Shown one piece after another: positions 25,603 through 39,369 of a DNA stretch of 64,000 bases. This stretch comes from Branchiostoma belcheri. Taxonomy: Eukaryota > Chordata > Leptocardii > Amphioxiformes > Branchiostomatidae. Position 1 is the first letter of the stretch, and each line of letters starts with the position of its first letter. The notes beneath the pieces were generated by a model. It saw only the letters and a program-made list of their open reading frames with translations. It made no database searches and had not been told where the DNA came from. The position numbers and the translations under genes were made by a program. Where the stretch lies: assembly GCF_001625305.1 (NCBI RefSeq), contig NW_017803998.1, positions 1,216,522-1,280,521 of the forward strand. The letters are read 5' to 3'.

Positions 25603-28600
25603 ATGTCCGACGAGGGAATTTTAATCGACTTCGGCAGTGAGAGCGGTCCTAACCCGCCCGGAGCCGGGCAAGGCGTCGGCGGAAGTGCAAGAGTCGGTTC
25701 GAGTCAGGCTTTCTTGGGGACAGATTCTAGCAGAAAGCCCGAGACGCCCCCGACAAATCTTCTGGACGACTTCGGGTTTGAGACGGCTCCAAGCGCGATG
25801 CCAGGCCCGACAGGATCGTACCAGGACTTCGAACCAGACGACGAAGAGATGCAGAAAGCGGCCGAGCGAGGTACGACATTTTATTTTCTAGTTTGGAATT
25901 TTACAAATGGGTGCGGTTTTTGTCAGATTTCAGTGCGGACACCATTGAAGAAAAAGTATGGATTTTCAAATATGTAAATTTTCTGCTAAAGAAAACACAA
26001 AGATATGATAAAGAATATGTAAAATGCTGCGTGTAAAATTATATGATGACACTGACAGTTGCTTCGAGAGCAAAATGAAAACAGGAAGTGCAAGTGTTAA
26101 CCTTTAAGTTAAATTTCCAGGAAAAAATATTTGCATAACGTTAGATGTTACACTCTTTCCAATTGGCAAATCAGATAAACCCCTTCAATTTTGTAACTGT
26201 TTCTGTCCGCTTACATATAGCTAGTATACTTGTATTCCTGTGGCTATATTTTTTGGTGGGAACATCATGAATGTTAAAAAAAACATTTAGTCACAGGAAA
26301 AAATCTTGAATACATGTGCAGGAATTTACTTCAATCAATATACAAAACATACCAATTATTCCAGCTTTGAAACGTTGATTAAGTCTTAGTTTTGCATCAT
26401 TTACAGGAACATCCTTAGGATTGTATGTTAGGGTAATGTGATGTTTTTAATGTGAAGTGTTATCCATAAGATTATCAAACTTTCAAAGGATGATAACTGT
26501 TACATGTATAAGATCTGATTGGTTGCATTCCTTGGCTTTTGACTGGTTCCTAACTTAGTGACAATTCCTGTCAGTAGTGCAAGATTCTTAATCTTATTGA
26601 CAGAATCAGTTACTCATCGGTTTCTTTTTAAAACAAATTCTCATTGACACTAGGAACATCTTGTCAATTAGTTTAACTTTAAGAAATTTGATTTAAGAGC
26701 TTCAGCTGTGTACAAGTAGAAAAATTTCTTGTGACTTATAGAATTATAAATTATAACCAAAAAGTAAGCATAACGATTAAACGTTTGCAATTCTGTAATT
26801 TTGTTCAATAGTTCAAATAATTTCTTATATGTTTTTTGGGCAGATATTTTGTGATGATGTATTTGAAGCACAGTGGTTTTTACTGTAGTTTGTATTTTGA
26901 GATCAAGCCCTGATAATGATATAGTGTCTTGAATAATGTTTTAAGGGCTGAAAACCTTTCTAGACCGAAGACACTCCAAATGCTCTTAAATAATCAAATA
27001 GACAGAGGTCTTGGTCAGCTCTGATACAAAATCTACTCACTTACTGAAATTCAGAGAGGAATTTGTTATATTTTGATTGTAACGTAAAATTTAAACTTAA
27101 ATTGTTTACTAGTAGTTAAAAATTTATAAACAACATTTTATTAGTTTTAATTAAAAATTTGTCCTTAATCATTATTTAGAAATGAATTCTTTATATCCGC
27201 GTGTAAAATTTTAACAAAAAATTTTTAGTTAAAGATTTTGTAGTTAAAAATTTTTCTGTTAGAAATTGGAGTAAAATCTTTGTATTCAGCGAAATACATC
27301 AAATTTGAAGCATGTTGGCTGCTAGTTCTAATTTCCCTGATGTCTAATAAGCTAGATCTTTTCAGATCATTAGAGGATAAATAAAACAAGTGCTCCCAGC
27401 TGGGCGAGTATTGATTGAGTTACAGTGTGTCCAGTATATAGTAGTCCGCACACGTAATTTAATTTGGTGCCTGTCCCAAATTGGCAGCCAGGCTTGTTAG
27501 TTGGGCAGAAATAATTTATATGCTACGGACGGTCTAAGTACTCATGTGTCATGTTTGTGTCTTGTCTGTAATTTCATTCCAGTTATTCTACCTAGATGTA
27601 TGCATTTTCCGTGAGGCATAGCATAACTATTCTAATTAATAATGAAAAGAAACCTATGCATGAGTGTCACTGGAAGTGGAAGATAGGTAAAAATTGCCCA
27701 GAGTATATGCATGATTTACAAAATGACTAATAAACTGGTGTATGTGCCAACCACTAAGTATCTGATACCAGCCCAGAAAAGATAAAGAAACAGTCAAGAT
27801 TTCACTAAAATAAAAATTTTTTAAATAATGAAAAAGATGTAAAATATATTGAATACTATTGAATTATTAAATATTAATGCTGTTGATTTTTTTTTGCTGA
27901 TTCCAGAATAATTATTATCAAAGCATCAAATCTGTATTCGTGGTCAAAAGCTGTTACACAAAAATCTATACATCCAGTCTTTTTGCCCTCCCGACATTTT
28001 AGACGGCGACGTGTGAAAAATGTTGCTATTGATTTTACCAGCCGGTAGAATTGATCAGCAGTAGATACTGATGATTTGGGATACTATTTATAGCGCACTC
28101 TTGGGAAAAGGTGAAACCTTTGTTTAATCAAACCATTGCAGTTTCTGGTATACACTGTCTTTTGTAGAGAAATGTCGAAAAAAATCAGTTTCAATTTTAA
28201 GTCACTGTGTAATGTTAGGTAAATTTAGTTTGTAATAAATGCTTTATAATTTTTCAAGTCAATATTGACACAAGTTATCATGCATATACATACATGTATA
28301 CTGATACATTTAGTAGATACCTGTATGATATAGTACATAGCATTTATGTTTGTCTGATTTGAAATTTGAATTTGAAATTGAATATCACTATGTTGTGAAG
28401 GCAACATTTAGTACTAGTACAGGTGTTTTTTTATATAGTAATTGAGATTTCATAGATTTCGTAGATTATATAGATTTCAAATTGTCAGATTTCTAAAATC
28501 TTCAGATTTTGAAAATTCTAGACTAAATTTTTCGTTTGGAACTTTGTGTTGGTTTTATTTCAGGCAAACAGAGGAGACTCAAGATAGGCAGGAGAAGAAA

Positions 28601-31600
28601 AGGCAGGAAAAATATATTTAGAACCAAATTTCCATGTGTGGAAATAAGTATCACTGTTTTGCTGACATTTGCAAGACAACAATGCATTTTTAATCAGCAA
28701 CTGCACTTTTTGCTATCAGTTGTTTGCAGTGTTTGATGGGATAAATCAGTTTGAATTGTTTGACTGCGATGTTTTGTTGTTATTATTTTGGTTGTTGCAC
28801 TTTTTGACTAATAATATAACATTTATCCTGTGTTGCATTTTTATATTTGACAACCTATAAGTTGTTTTTTTGTGTTGTAACATGTTATGATTTTGCTTAT
28901 CATATATCACATCTGTAGCAATATTCCAATCATTGATAATAATGTTTACTATTGATATTCAACATCAATAGTAAACATTCAAAATCAATGTTCTGACATT
29001 TTCTATTTATGATTCTCATATCATTCTCTTGCAGAGCTGTTTATTCATTAACCAGATTTATTAATTTTGATAAATAATGCCTGGGAAAATTTCTTAATAC
29101 CTGAGTGCTATATCAAACTGTAGGACATTTAGCATTATACAATCTTATATGTAGATGTAGATTTGCCTTATAGATTGGTGACACTGTACTAGGCTAGTTT
29201 ATAATTCAAACAGTGAATTTTAAACTTTTAATCAAACCACTGCATTGATAGATAAAAAAACTGTAACGACTAAGAAGACAAACTTAAGACTTTCTTCAAC
29301 TGTTGGGGCCAAAATAGTGAGCATTTGGGAATAGATTCAGAAACAGAATACTTTGTTTTTTTTTTTGCAGGTCAGAAAAAATTTTTGAAATGGAGCAGGC
29401 AAATCTGAGAACCAATGAAATAGGTTGGTGTGGCCTTGGCAAGAAAATGTGTGGAATGTCATCATTTCCATGTTTCTCTGTGTTTTCTTCTTCTTCAGAT
29501 CTTGAAGAAGCTGCTAAGGAGGCAGAGGGAGGGGCGATCGGGACCATCCCCCGTCCTACCGACCTGCCCCTCCCCCCTGCACCCCCCGCTCCAGTGGCGC
29601 GACCCATCCCTGTAGAAGACTTCAGTGATGTGGCCAAACACTCCATAGTAGAGCTGGCCGGTCAGTTTGGACTCTAACATTTCACCATGGGGGTCCATTT
29701 TAACATCATGACATATTGACATTAATGTTGCTCAGTGAATACTAATGATATACATGTTTTGTAGAACAGTTAAAGTTTATAATTATAGAATATTTAAAAA
29801 AAAAGATAAAATTAATATATGATATGAGTAGCCATGAAGTAGGTTATTAGGGAAGAAATATTTCCACAGAAGCATGGATATATAAAACACGTAGTTATGA
29901 AAGCAGCTTCCAAAAACATATACATTATAGGTCTTGTCAAATTATGCCATATGTATGAGGAAATAATCTAAGTCTTTATATATTAGGTATAGAACAATAC
30001 CATTCAATGTTACTGTTTTACAGTAAAAAAATCTGTATTTTAAGAAGTAAAAACATAACACAAGGAAACTGTAAGTCAAGCAACTGCATAGATTTTTAAA
30101 AGCTATTCACTTGCTTTGTTGCTTTTAATTAATACATGTATATAAAATATAAAATATGTATATAAAATATAATTTTTGTATATCTCATTACCACATTGGA
30201 TATCTAATAACATGTATTTCAATTATATTTCAGGTGATGACAGTTATGGTAGGAAGGTGATCATATTCAGCTGCTGTAGATTACCTCCTAGTAAGGAACT
30301 GGACCATCAAAGACTTCTGGGGTACGCACTGGTACAAGTCAACTTTACACCTATACAAGATCTAGATATATAATTGCTAATCGGTAAAAAGCCTAATGCC
30401 AACAGTTTTAAACATGTAAAATGTATGCAATTGAGCCTATGGCTACCACATGCTCAAATAGCCTCGATCAAAATGATCAAATGACCCATTCATTCATTCA
30501 TTCATACAAATGCTCACTCAACTTGACTCATCTTGAGATGGATCCCATACATGTATCTCTTTTTAGAAGTGCTGTGCATTGTATGCTCAATGCTTTAACA
30601 TGCTCGAGATGTGGTTGGTTCTCCTCAAACACGAGGCCTCTGTTTTATGTCCCATCCAAGCTACTGTTCCCTGTAAACATGTAGATATGTGTTTGGGAAT
30701 ACAGCAACACCTGTGCTGCAGTGCAATGTGAACCAGTCAGAATTACCCCGAGGAAGGTGACAGACGGTCTCTGACACATTGGCTGAATAAAACTTGTTGT
30801 GTAAATTTTAAAAGAGTCTCTTTATCCAGTGACTTCCCAACCTGATGAAACGATTCACGCCTATAATCTTACCCTTGTTTTAGGTACCTTCGCCAGACCC
30901 TGGACCAGTATGTGGAGAATGACTATGTCCTGGTGTACTTCCACTACGGACTTAACAGTCAGAACAAGCCCAACTTCAAGTGGCTCGTGCAGGCTTACAG
31001 GGAGTTTGACAGGAAGTAGGTCTCCTTCCTAGTTTTTACCTCTGTGTACGGAGGTTTTGTTTTATGTGTGTTTGTCTGCTTGTTTGCTTGTGTGTTTGTA
31101 TTTATTTGACTACAGTAGAGTCATAGGAAGTGAGGGGGTGTAACTACAGATTGGCAGGAAGGTCAAAAATGTAGGCTGGGGGGAAGGGACAGTGAAATAT
31201 GCTTAGAATCAGTGAGAAATGAATTACATAAGAAATTCACAGCAACTTTTAATACTTCACAAATATGTTTTTATTACTTTGATGACTCAAACAAATCAGA
31301 ATTTTTTATAATCATGCAAACCATCTGTAAGGTACATGTATTTGAACCCAGAAACTTTAGATTCTAAGTCAAAAACTCTAACCATGAGACCACCTTGCCG
31401 CTTTCTTGTATTTTACAGATACAAGAAGAACTTGAAGGCCCTGTATATCGTCCATCCAACCAACTTTATCAAGATTCTCTGGAAAATCTTTAAACCTATA
31501 ATCAGGTGGGTGAAAAATTATGAATGTAATTATGAATAGGAGAATTTTAATTGGTATGTCAAAAATAGTTTAAGGGCACTATAAATGTATTTTTGTGTTT

Positions 31601-33622
31601 CAGTGTGAAGTTTGGGCGGAAGATCATGTATGTGAACCTACTGAGTGAACTGAAGGAACATCTGTACTTCGACCAACTGGAGGTCCCACAGCCTGTGCTA
31701 GAGTAAGTGATAAACAGAAATATTTTGATGCTGTTTTGTACCATTGCCCAATAGTTTATCCACACAAGAGTGGAGTTTATCTGTATCTGTATAGGCGGTA
31801 TAACCACCCCTCAGCGTAACAAACCAGCTTAGTTGATTTGCCAATTATTTATCTTTCAAAATAACTTCCAGGTATTGTTTTGGATAGCTCGTACGTAGGT
31901 TGATGTGTGTGTCTTTGTCCAGACAGAGTAGGTTGACAGCATGTGGGTGCATGGGGGATGATTGGCAGGCAGAATGACTGGAGGTCAAAGGTCAGATACA
32001 CAAAATGGACCATGAAAATTCAAAATACCACTTTCCAGAAGTCTGAAATGTCTGATTTCTTGTCGTCCTTGTTTTACAGACATGACAAGAGACTACTGGA
32101 GAGGAACAAGCCGAAATCGACCAGTACGTTTTACCGCCAGTCACCGGACGCTACAGATGAACAACCTCGCCCAACGCAACAGTTTGGAGTCACCCTGGAA
32201 TTGTAAGAAAAAGTTGTAGAATTATGTTATAGTTTGTTCATGCCAATTTGATCAATTGGTTCATAGCGTGTGTTCTCCTATTTGTACCAAAATTATGAAA
32301 AAAATACACCACAGCTTCTTCTTTGAAATTTACGATTTCTTGTTACCTTTGGGGAAGAAGATATCCTTCCACGGGAATTGTTTTCGGTCATGTTGTGTGT
32401 TCAAAGCTATAACTCACGATGGGTTTCATGAATTTCTTTGATTTTCAGTACATCACCCATCTTTTAATTTAGCTTTACTGAAATTGTTAATGCGATTTCT
32501 GAAATTATCAGCAGTTGTTGTGAACATTATGCATGATATACACTTCTTGGAGGTTTGGAATCTGATGTTTGTTGTTTTATCTGTAGTCTGAAGATCCACA
32601 ACCAAGGAGAGCCTCTACCTAAAGTCATGCGAGAGACTACAACATACCTCAGACAACATGGTCTGTATTGTCTGTTTTTTTTTCTTTTTGTTTGTTTCGT
32701 TTGTTTCGCATAACCGGTAAACTGCCATTAGGCGTAACACACCTGGTCCAGTTTTGTACATGTACGTACATGTACAAGCTGCGTAAGACCGGACTGCAAG
32801 GTTTGAACCACTCACACTGGGAAGGCCCCCTACTCTTTTTGATAAGTGTGGTGGGTTCTTTAAAATGCGTGGGGTGTGGCTCTCCCCAAACACGGGACTT
32901 CCATTTAACGTCCTATCCGAGGGACGTCCCTTACCAAAGCTAGATACTCATTTGCACCTGAGTGAAGTGAGGAATGTCGTGTAAAGTGCCTTTCCCAAGG
33001 GCACAAGTTCGGTGACGTGGGCAGGATTCAAACCCGCGACCTCTTGCGTGTGAGCCGAATGCGATACCAACTACGCCACACGACCCCACATTATAAGAAA
33101 ACTGCCTCAAGGCAAAAACCCACCAGTTTTGTACAGTAAGAACAAGCTGTGTGGGACTAGACTGTGAGGGCTTAAGAAGACTGGAAATCCCACATGCATA
33201 TGCAGGTTAGTGCAGGTACAGCTGGAGTTATGCAGTGTTTCTGATATCTTACCTGATAGACAGTCTTTTCAGCACCAAGGACAGGTTCTGTTGTTTTACA
33301 CTGTAGGGGTTTACTTGATTATTCTAAGCTCGCATGTTATCATTTTGAAGCTTACCTGTACATTACTAACTTGGGACATTTTAGGACTTCTATTTGACTA
33401 ACATGTAATTTCATTTACAGTTTTTGAAAGACATAATTGTTTCCACATACTGATACTGCCCAGACTTATGTAAACTATTTATTTCTATTTTGGACAACAT
33501 TTTGTGTTATTGTATTTTGTTGACAAATTTCCCCCAGGTGTGGAGGTTGAGGGAATCTTCAGAAGATCTGCTAATGCGAAGATGGTGAAGGAAGTGCAGA
33601 AAATGTATAATGAAGGTAGGTA

Positions 33623-33660
<38 letters not shown>

Positions 33661-35996
33661 TAGTGTTATTGATACACGTACTTGTAAAACGTATATTGTT
33701 TAAGAAGGAAAGAAAGTACATTTTCCAATGTATCCCATATCATATTCAGTTAGCTTTTTGACAGTTCATCACCCGACTATGCAACCTCTACCCTGTAAAC
33801 CTGAGTTAAAAGTAAAGTTCCCATAGCCATTTTGAAGCCATAGTTAGGTGGGCTGTTAATACATGTTTCCTAGGGCAGGGTATTGGAGGGCTTCCTCTCC
33901 TTCCACTGCCTTTTACCTGGGCCTGAACTACAGTCAGGCACCCATTTTTTTCCTGGGTGGAGTGTGGAAACTTGGTAAAGAGCCTAATTCCTAATGACAC
34001 AATGTCTAAACAGGAATGCAAGGAATCGAACCCGTAACTTATCAATCTTGTGTCCGCTAGCCTAGCCACCCAGCCCTTCCACACTACTGAATCTCTACCC
34101 TGACCTATACATGATAATATATTCTACATATTGTAACATCTTGTTTACCATACAATCTCTAGGCAGGACAGTGAACTGGACGGAGCTGGGAGACCCACAC
34201 CTCGCTGCCGCCATCTTGAAAACGTTCCTCCGCGAGATGCCGGAACCTCTGATCACCTTCCAACTGTACGACGAGGTCATGAGAATACATGGTCAGTCAC
34301 AGTTCATGTCATATCTTCCGGGTGTGGAAGTATTGCTTTGGGTGGCTGACTTGTGAGTTTGTGTGTTTCTTGTTCAATTAAGTAGTGACAGTTGAATGGA
34401 GAGAAGGGGGTGGTTTTGATATTCAATTGAGAGGGTCAAGCCTGAAGGTGACCCATGCTGTCTTGTTGGTATATGGAGGAATTCAGGAAGAGGTGTAATA
34501 GTATTTCACTATCACAGTATCAGATTACATCATACCATCCCCTACACTCTTCTAATACACTTTCAAAGGCCCAAAACACTTACCAGAAGCCTTGAATGTC
34601 TGATTTCTTGTTTTTGTGTACTCTTGTGTGTTGATGTTTTTGTTTATGTTATGTTGTTGTGATGTTTGTGTTTACAGGAGAGTTGGATGGCAATGACAGA
34701 CTGATGGCTACTAAGGAACTGATCAGTGGAAAGCTGCCGGAGCTCAACTACGTTGTCCTCAAGTACCTGGTGGACTTCCTTGAAGAGGTGTGTAGTCATC
34801 ATCTCATTGTTACCTCCGTAAGAAGGGAGGTATGTTTTCATTGTGTCAGGTTGTGTTTCTACATTCAGTATTTTTCATAATATGGTAGTCATGTTTACAG
34901 CAAAGTGACAGAAAGTATAGTTAGGGTTTCCTCAATAACAGGAAGTAAAATTTCAGTGGTGCCGGAATTAGTACTTTATCAACAGTGTGACAGTTTAGAG
35001 ATATTCCATGGCATAGGGTCAATGGAAGAGCCTACTATAGCCTTGGTCACAACCTGCCATACGTGCATCTGCGTGCTGTCTACGTGCAAAAGCGTGGGCA
35101 AACGTAGGGCATCCGTAAGTGGTGAGTACCACCTCCGTACGGAGCGTATGGATTTGGGAGCACGCAGACACGCCGTAGAACTTTAAGTGCATGTAAAACT
35201 TTTTCTACGTGCGGTCTGCGGATTCACCACCCGTACATGCGAGTATGGGCGACGCGCGTGCCCCGTACGTACTGTACATAAAACACATGTGTGAGTACGG
35301 CCTCCTTACGGTAAAGTTGCAGATCGTACGTTGTAAGCACGTACGACTCACTTACCACTTGCGCGGTTCACGGCCAGACGTGGCGTGCCGTATCGACACC
35401 ACTCCTTCCCCACGTTTTCAGAAAAACGTAGCAGACGTGGCCTCCCAAAAAACGTACGGAGAAAAAGTATGCACGGCTCACAGGGAGGTATTGTTTTTGG
35501 TCTGTCTGTTTGAGATTTTGAAGTTTTTTTCTGTCTATACATTTTAGCCCACTAGCTCCCTTATTAGGCAACAGACATGAATATAGCAGGACTTGAAGGC
35601 AGGGTATTAGATAGCCTTCTCTTGAACCATTGACCTACATGTAACTTCCTGTTAGTGTCACCCACATGTCTAGCATTTGGATACAACTATGAAAGCACAA
35701 GCAAACGTATATGGCGGTAAAACTACTTTGAATTTATGATAACAGAAAAATTTTTCACACACTCGATTTAAGATTCACCTTGCTTCATTTCATTTTTTCC
35801 TCCCAAGGTCATTCTGTACAGCGAAGAAAACAAGATGACCGCCCAGAACCTGAGTATCGTGTTCGGGCCCAACCTCCTCTGGTCGACCAATCAGGCGGCT
35901 TCGCTGACGTCGCTCGGACCAATCAACGTGTTCACTCTGAGATTGTTGGAACACCATCAGGAACTGTTCATCAGGGATTGGTCCACATCGCCCTAG
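25603..35996 (+). CDS. ARHGAP1: Rho GTPase-activating protein 1/8 family (BCH/Sec14 + RhoGAP), complete
   Basis: Twelve coding exons: 25603-25870, 29499-29660, 30234-30321, 30884-31015, 31419-31505, 31604-31702, 32080-32202, 32587-32660, 33538-33615, 34163-34291, 34678-34787, 35808-35996. All junctions keep frame and give 512 residues (human ARHGAP1 is 439), the excess being an acidic, Pro/Gly-rich N terminus. A BCH/CRAL-TRIO domain spans about 137-285 ([40 protein letters not shown]). A Pro-containing linker with [10 protein letters not shown] leads to the RhoGAP domain, about 320-512. It keeps GIFRRSA (arginine finger near residue 353), [12 protein letters not shown] and [12 protein letters not shown]. 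The family stimulates GTP hydrolysis by Cdc42, Rho and Rac at endomembranes. ARHGAP1 is preferred over ARHGAP8 on overall motif match; the gene may equally be pro-orthologous to both. Intron 1 is 3.6 kb and repeat-poor. Confidence 0.93.
28940..28978. repeat. Small perfect hairpin, ARHGAP1 intron 1
   Basis: AATGTTTACTATTGAT, a seven-base loop, then ATCAATAGTAAACATT. Sixteen-base arms match exactly. Function unknown; it may be a decayed foldback element. Confidence 0.75.
30560..30680 (-). mobile_element. SINE body fragment
   Basis: 'TTTAACATGCTCGAGATGTGGTTGGTTCTCCTCAAACACGAGGCC' matches the central block of the SINE at 32700-33087. A further short head fragment is at about 31335-31400 ('TTTGAACCCAGAAACTTTAG..ACCATGAGACCACC'). 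Both are in ARHGAP1 introns. Confidence 0.45.
32700..33087 (-). mobile_element. tRNA-derived SINE, long copy
   Basis: Minus strand starts GGGGTCGTGTGGCGTAGTTG, with B-box GGTTTGAATCC, then 'CTTGTGCCCTTGGGAAAGGC' and 'CTCACTTCACTCAGGTGCAA'. It ends in a TGTACATGTACGTACATGTAC-rich tail. It lies in ARHGAP1 intron 8. Same family as 6531-6760, but longer at the 3' end. Confidence 0.82.
33625..33658. repeat. (GT)n microsatellite
   Basis: About 17 GT units directly after the exon ending at 33615, in ARHGAP1 intron 9. Confidence 0.95.
33800..34078 (-). mobile_element. Second tRNA-derived SINE subfamily
   Basis: On the minus strand the head reads GGGCTGGGTGGCTAGGCTAG, with B-box GGGTTCGATTCC near 34025. 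The downstream body contains TTCCACACTCCACCCAGG, unlike the body of the 6.5-kb and 32.7-kb SINEs. It lies in ARHGAP1 intron 9. Confidence 0.65.
35040..35490. mobile_element. CpG-rich, ACGT/CGTACG-rich dispersed element (class unknown)
   Basis: About 450 bases in ARHGAP1 intron 11 are sharply richer in CpG than their flanks and packed with ACGT-containing words (CGTACG, TACGTGC, ACGTAC). No long frame, no RNA signature. Composition marks it as a foreign insertion; ends not defined. Confidence 0.4.
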
Positions 35997-36138
35997 GATG
36001 TAACATTGGGTAGTCTTGTTATTATTTTGTTTTGTTTGTTTACTTGTTTGTTCATTCAGACATGTAGAAGGATTTGTTTGGCCTCAGCCAAAAACGTGTA
36101 CGATATGCTGCTTTCAATCTTTGTTATTTCGTTGTATT

Positions 36139-36207
36139 GTAGCCTGGATACCATCCGAAATTTTTTCGATCGGTGCAGAGCAAAAATCTGGATGGTACCC
36201 AGGTTAC
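36139..36207. mobile_element. 69-bp foldback element in ARHGAP1 3' region
   Basis: GTAGCCTGGATACCATCC at the left and GGATGGTACCCAGGTTAC at the right are imperfect inverted repeats with two differences. It lies 140 bases after the stop, so it is probably transcribed in the 3' UTR. Its ends resemble the element at 24746-24914. Confidence 0.75.
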
Positions 36208-36668
36208 ATGGACTGTTTTGGAAACTGCATAAAACTGGAATAATTTGCATGATAACAAGCATAATTTGTCCCCGAAGAAAAAGAAGATGAGATCCAAAAT
36301 ATCTGGTGATAAGTCCTCATACAGTTTGTACGCTTCCCCTTAGGGTTTGCATTGAAATGTGCACAATTTTTTCTGCAGTCCATAGAATATTAGTTGGTTT
36401 GCAGGGAGTATTTGAGACACAGTGTTGTCAAACACAAATGTATGTTAAGAACCTATGTGTATATTGTATGTTGCATATAAAAATGTTTACATTTGTTTTT
36501 TTATGCATATAAGGAAATGTTTCGAACAGATATGTATGTTTATTTCTAAAAAGTAGAGAAAGAAAGTAAGATAAAATTTAAAAGTTGGGTGAAATCATTG
36601 CAATTATAGTATTAGTAATACACATTTATTTTCTGTCTTACAAGTGTATATATATATTCACTAATTCA

Positions 36669-36683
36669 AATAAAAAAATAAAC
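36669..36683 (+). terminator. Candidate poly(A) signals, ARHGAP1 gene
   Basis: Two overlapping AATAAA motifs (36669 and 36678), the first found after the stop at 35996; another lies at about 36729. A 3' UTR of about 0.7 kb would include the short MITE at 36139-36207. Confidence 0.4.
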
Positions 36684-37079
36684 AGAGTCTTAACGTGAAT
36701 TGTTACCAACTAACATGCAAATTTACTGAATAAATAGTCCATGTTACAAACTTTAAAAAAAAGCTCAACAATATAGTGGAATACATTAATGGTCAGTTAA
36801 ACATTCTTGTAGTGTTTGAAAGTAAGTAACAAAAAATGTAGTATGAACTACTCTGCTTAGTGTATAACATGTTGAATGAAGTTAAAACTAACACTAACGT
36901 TTGTTTCTTAAATGGTGACTATATGCACTAATGTGTCACTGATACAGTAATAAATTGGTATTCAAAAGCGTTTCTGAAAATTCTTATTTGAAAATAAATT
37001 ATGATATCCTGTGGCAAAAAATAAGAAACAGATTTTGCATATTGCTGTTAAAAAACGTTAACATGATATTAAAGAGAGA

Positions 37080-37350
37080 AAATTTTGGGTATACAGTTTA
37101 AAGGTATAAAGAAGTTATAGGATATGCAGTAAGAAAAATGTGTGGTACATGAATGCTAAAAATAGTTGGGTATACAGTGTAAACAAGTTGTTGGTATAGC
37201 GATGCTAAAAATTGTGGGTTATACAGTGTGATGGCAAGTGCTTGGTGTAGGAATGGGTACGGTACGGTGCATAAATTTTTGGGAAACACGGTGGAAAAGA
37301 AGGTTTAGTGATGGTTCAGATATGCTTAAAATTATGTGACATGCAGTGAA
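37080..37350. repeat. Degenerate tandem repeat
   Basis: Repeated 'GGGTATACAGTGTAA..' and 'GCTAAAAATT' blocks recur about every 47-80 bases (37087, 37169, 37216, 37280, 37336). An old, decayed tandem array with no coding signal. Confidence 0.45.
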
Positions 37351-37670
37351 AACAGCACTTTTTAAAGCAAAAATCTTCAGTTTTGATAATTGGCATAGAT
37401 GCATACAGCCATACAGTTTGTATATACTGAGTACAGATAAAGCTCAGTTATTAAAATATAATTTCAAATGAACAGCGTTAAGTATATTGTTTTGTTTTTT
37501 TGTTTTATTTTTGTTTCTTATCACAGTTTAGACTACCTATAGATAACTTCTAAAACTTCTAACAAAAAGTACTCAACAGACATGACAACTTAGATTTAAT
37601 ATTAGCTCAGCAAAACATTAGCTTATAGGATGCAATTGTAAGATAAATTCTAACAAATATCCGCAGTTAA

Positions 37671-38031
37671 GGCCACACCAATTTAATTTGTTGGTTCTCG
37701 GATTCACCTCTTCATTTTTTTCTGATTTGCAAAAAAAAAAAGATTCTGGTTCTGGATCAACTAAAATATGCTCATATTTTGCCCCTGACAGTTTAGGAAA
37801 GTCCTTTTCTTCCTAGGGCCTACAGTTTTTCCATCTATCAATTAATTAAAAGTTAAAAATTCATTGTTTAAATATTTACCCAGCCTTTTGTGTTGACTTC
37901 ATGGTTCCTATCGTTGCATTTGGGGCTATAATAGGATGCCTAGACCTGTTTTTATCTTCATTTTTTTCGCCCTATCGCTTCATATTTTTCTGAAAAAAAT
38001 CAGAGAACCAACAAATTAAATTGGTGTGGCC
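37671..38031. mobile_element. PIF/Harbinger-like MITE, 361 bp
   Basis: Terminal inverted repeats GGCCACACCAATTTAATTTG and CAAATTAAATTGGTGTGGCC continue into GTTGGTTCTC / GAGAACCAAC. The GGCC start resembles the other Harbinger-type elements here, but the flanks (TAA left, TTA right) do not form an identical target duplication. No coding sequence inside. Confidence 0.7.
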
Positions 38032-39369
38032 TTACAGTAGCTGTGTGTGTGTGGACCCAAAATGGATACGACACTACTTAAGAATACTGAACAGCAAATT
38101 AACAACTGATGCATATGATGAGAAAACCTTGATAAATTGTGGTAATGTTCTTGTCTAGAAATGTGCTTTAGATTGCGTACAATATATAGGGGAAAGAATC
38201 TAGAATATTCGTAGCGTGGCATGAATTTGTTGTAGAATCAAGATCACCAGAAAGCGTGAAACTAAAATCACTGCAAAACTTTTCATATCTACAGTGCTAC
38301 TCTAATTTTCTCAATCCAGACTTTTTTGGGGTTTGACTTGTTGGTAATCATTACTTCAAATTGGTACTTTCTAGAACATGAATGAAGTCAGGTTTTCATA
38401 ATATTTTGCACTACATTCCATGAACGCTTTGATACTCATAAAATGGTGTTCTTTTTTTTTTTACAAATGTTGTTATCATATTGTTATCATAAGTATGTCA
38501 TCATGTTTAAGATTTGTACAGTAAAAAAGCTGTATTATGTAATAGCGCAACTATAGTGGGTACTGTTACAGTACTATGTACCCCATTCTTGATGTTGGTG
38601 CTTGTTTAATTTTAAAGACACAGACCAAGGAAAGAGTCACAAAATGCCTGTTAAGTTGTAGACTTTATGTATTATGTTGTGTATTATTGTGTTGTATATT
38701 GGACAAAATATTTGTCCGGAGCATTTCTACTTATAAACTACATGTAGAACTATTGACAAAGATAATGTTCGCAATAACAGCGGTGCTACAAAGGGTTGAA
38801 ATATTCTAGAATTAAAAGATATGTCTCTGACATAGTGTGTATTGTATTCATTTTTCAACCAACCCTGAGCTGTACATCATAATTAGCAGTTGAACCAATG
38901 GCAGTGTGGTAATTAGTGGTTCGACCAATGAGAGCGCAGTTGCATGGCCTTGTAACACATTTGGCGGGGGGGCTATGGGATTGGTCTATTTACATAATTT
39001 ATGTAGCGCCTTAAAATTGTACTCATGGGTTCGGTTAGACCAATCGGAGCCCCCCAGGCCTCCCTAAATTGTACTAGCGTTGCCACCATTATGTAGTAAG
39101 TATATGATATAGATTTAATACAAATGTATAAGCAGAGATCTCACTTTTTAAAGAAAATGTTTAGAAACGTTGTTCTTCATACGTACATACATACATATTT
39201 TTCAGACCAAGCCTTATTTGTTTGTTTGTTTATTAAGATCTCCATTAGTATGGTAAATTCCATAGTATTCTTCCAGCTGGAGTCCAGCAACATAAAATGA
39301 AATAACAATAATAACCTTATTGTAAACAAAACGCATCATTTCTACGTCATAAGAGAAACGGTTATATCG

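Noticed and set aside
25861-25977. Continuation of ARHGAP1 exon 1 past 25870
   Set aside because: The frame runs on to 25977 but reads intron-like sequence. The GTACGA donor at 25871 joins in frame to the exon at 29499.
34015-34078. tRNA gene on the minus strand
   Set aside because: tRNA-like head of a SINE; no closed cloverleaf could be drawn.
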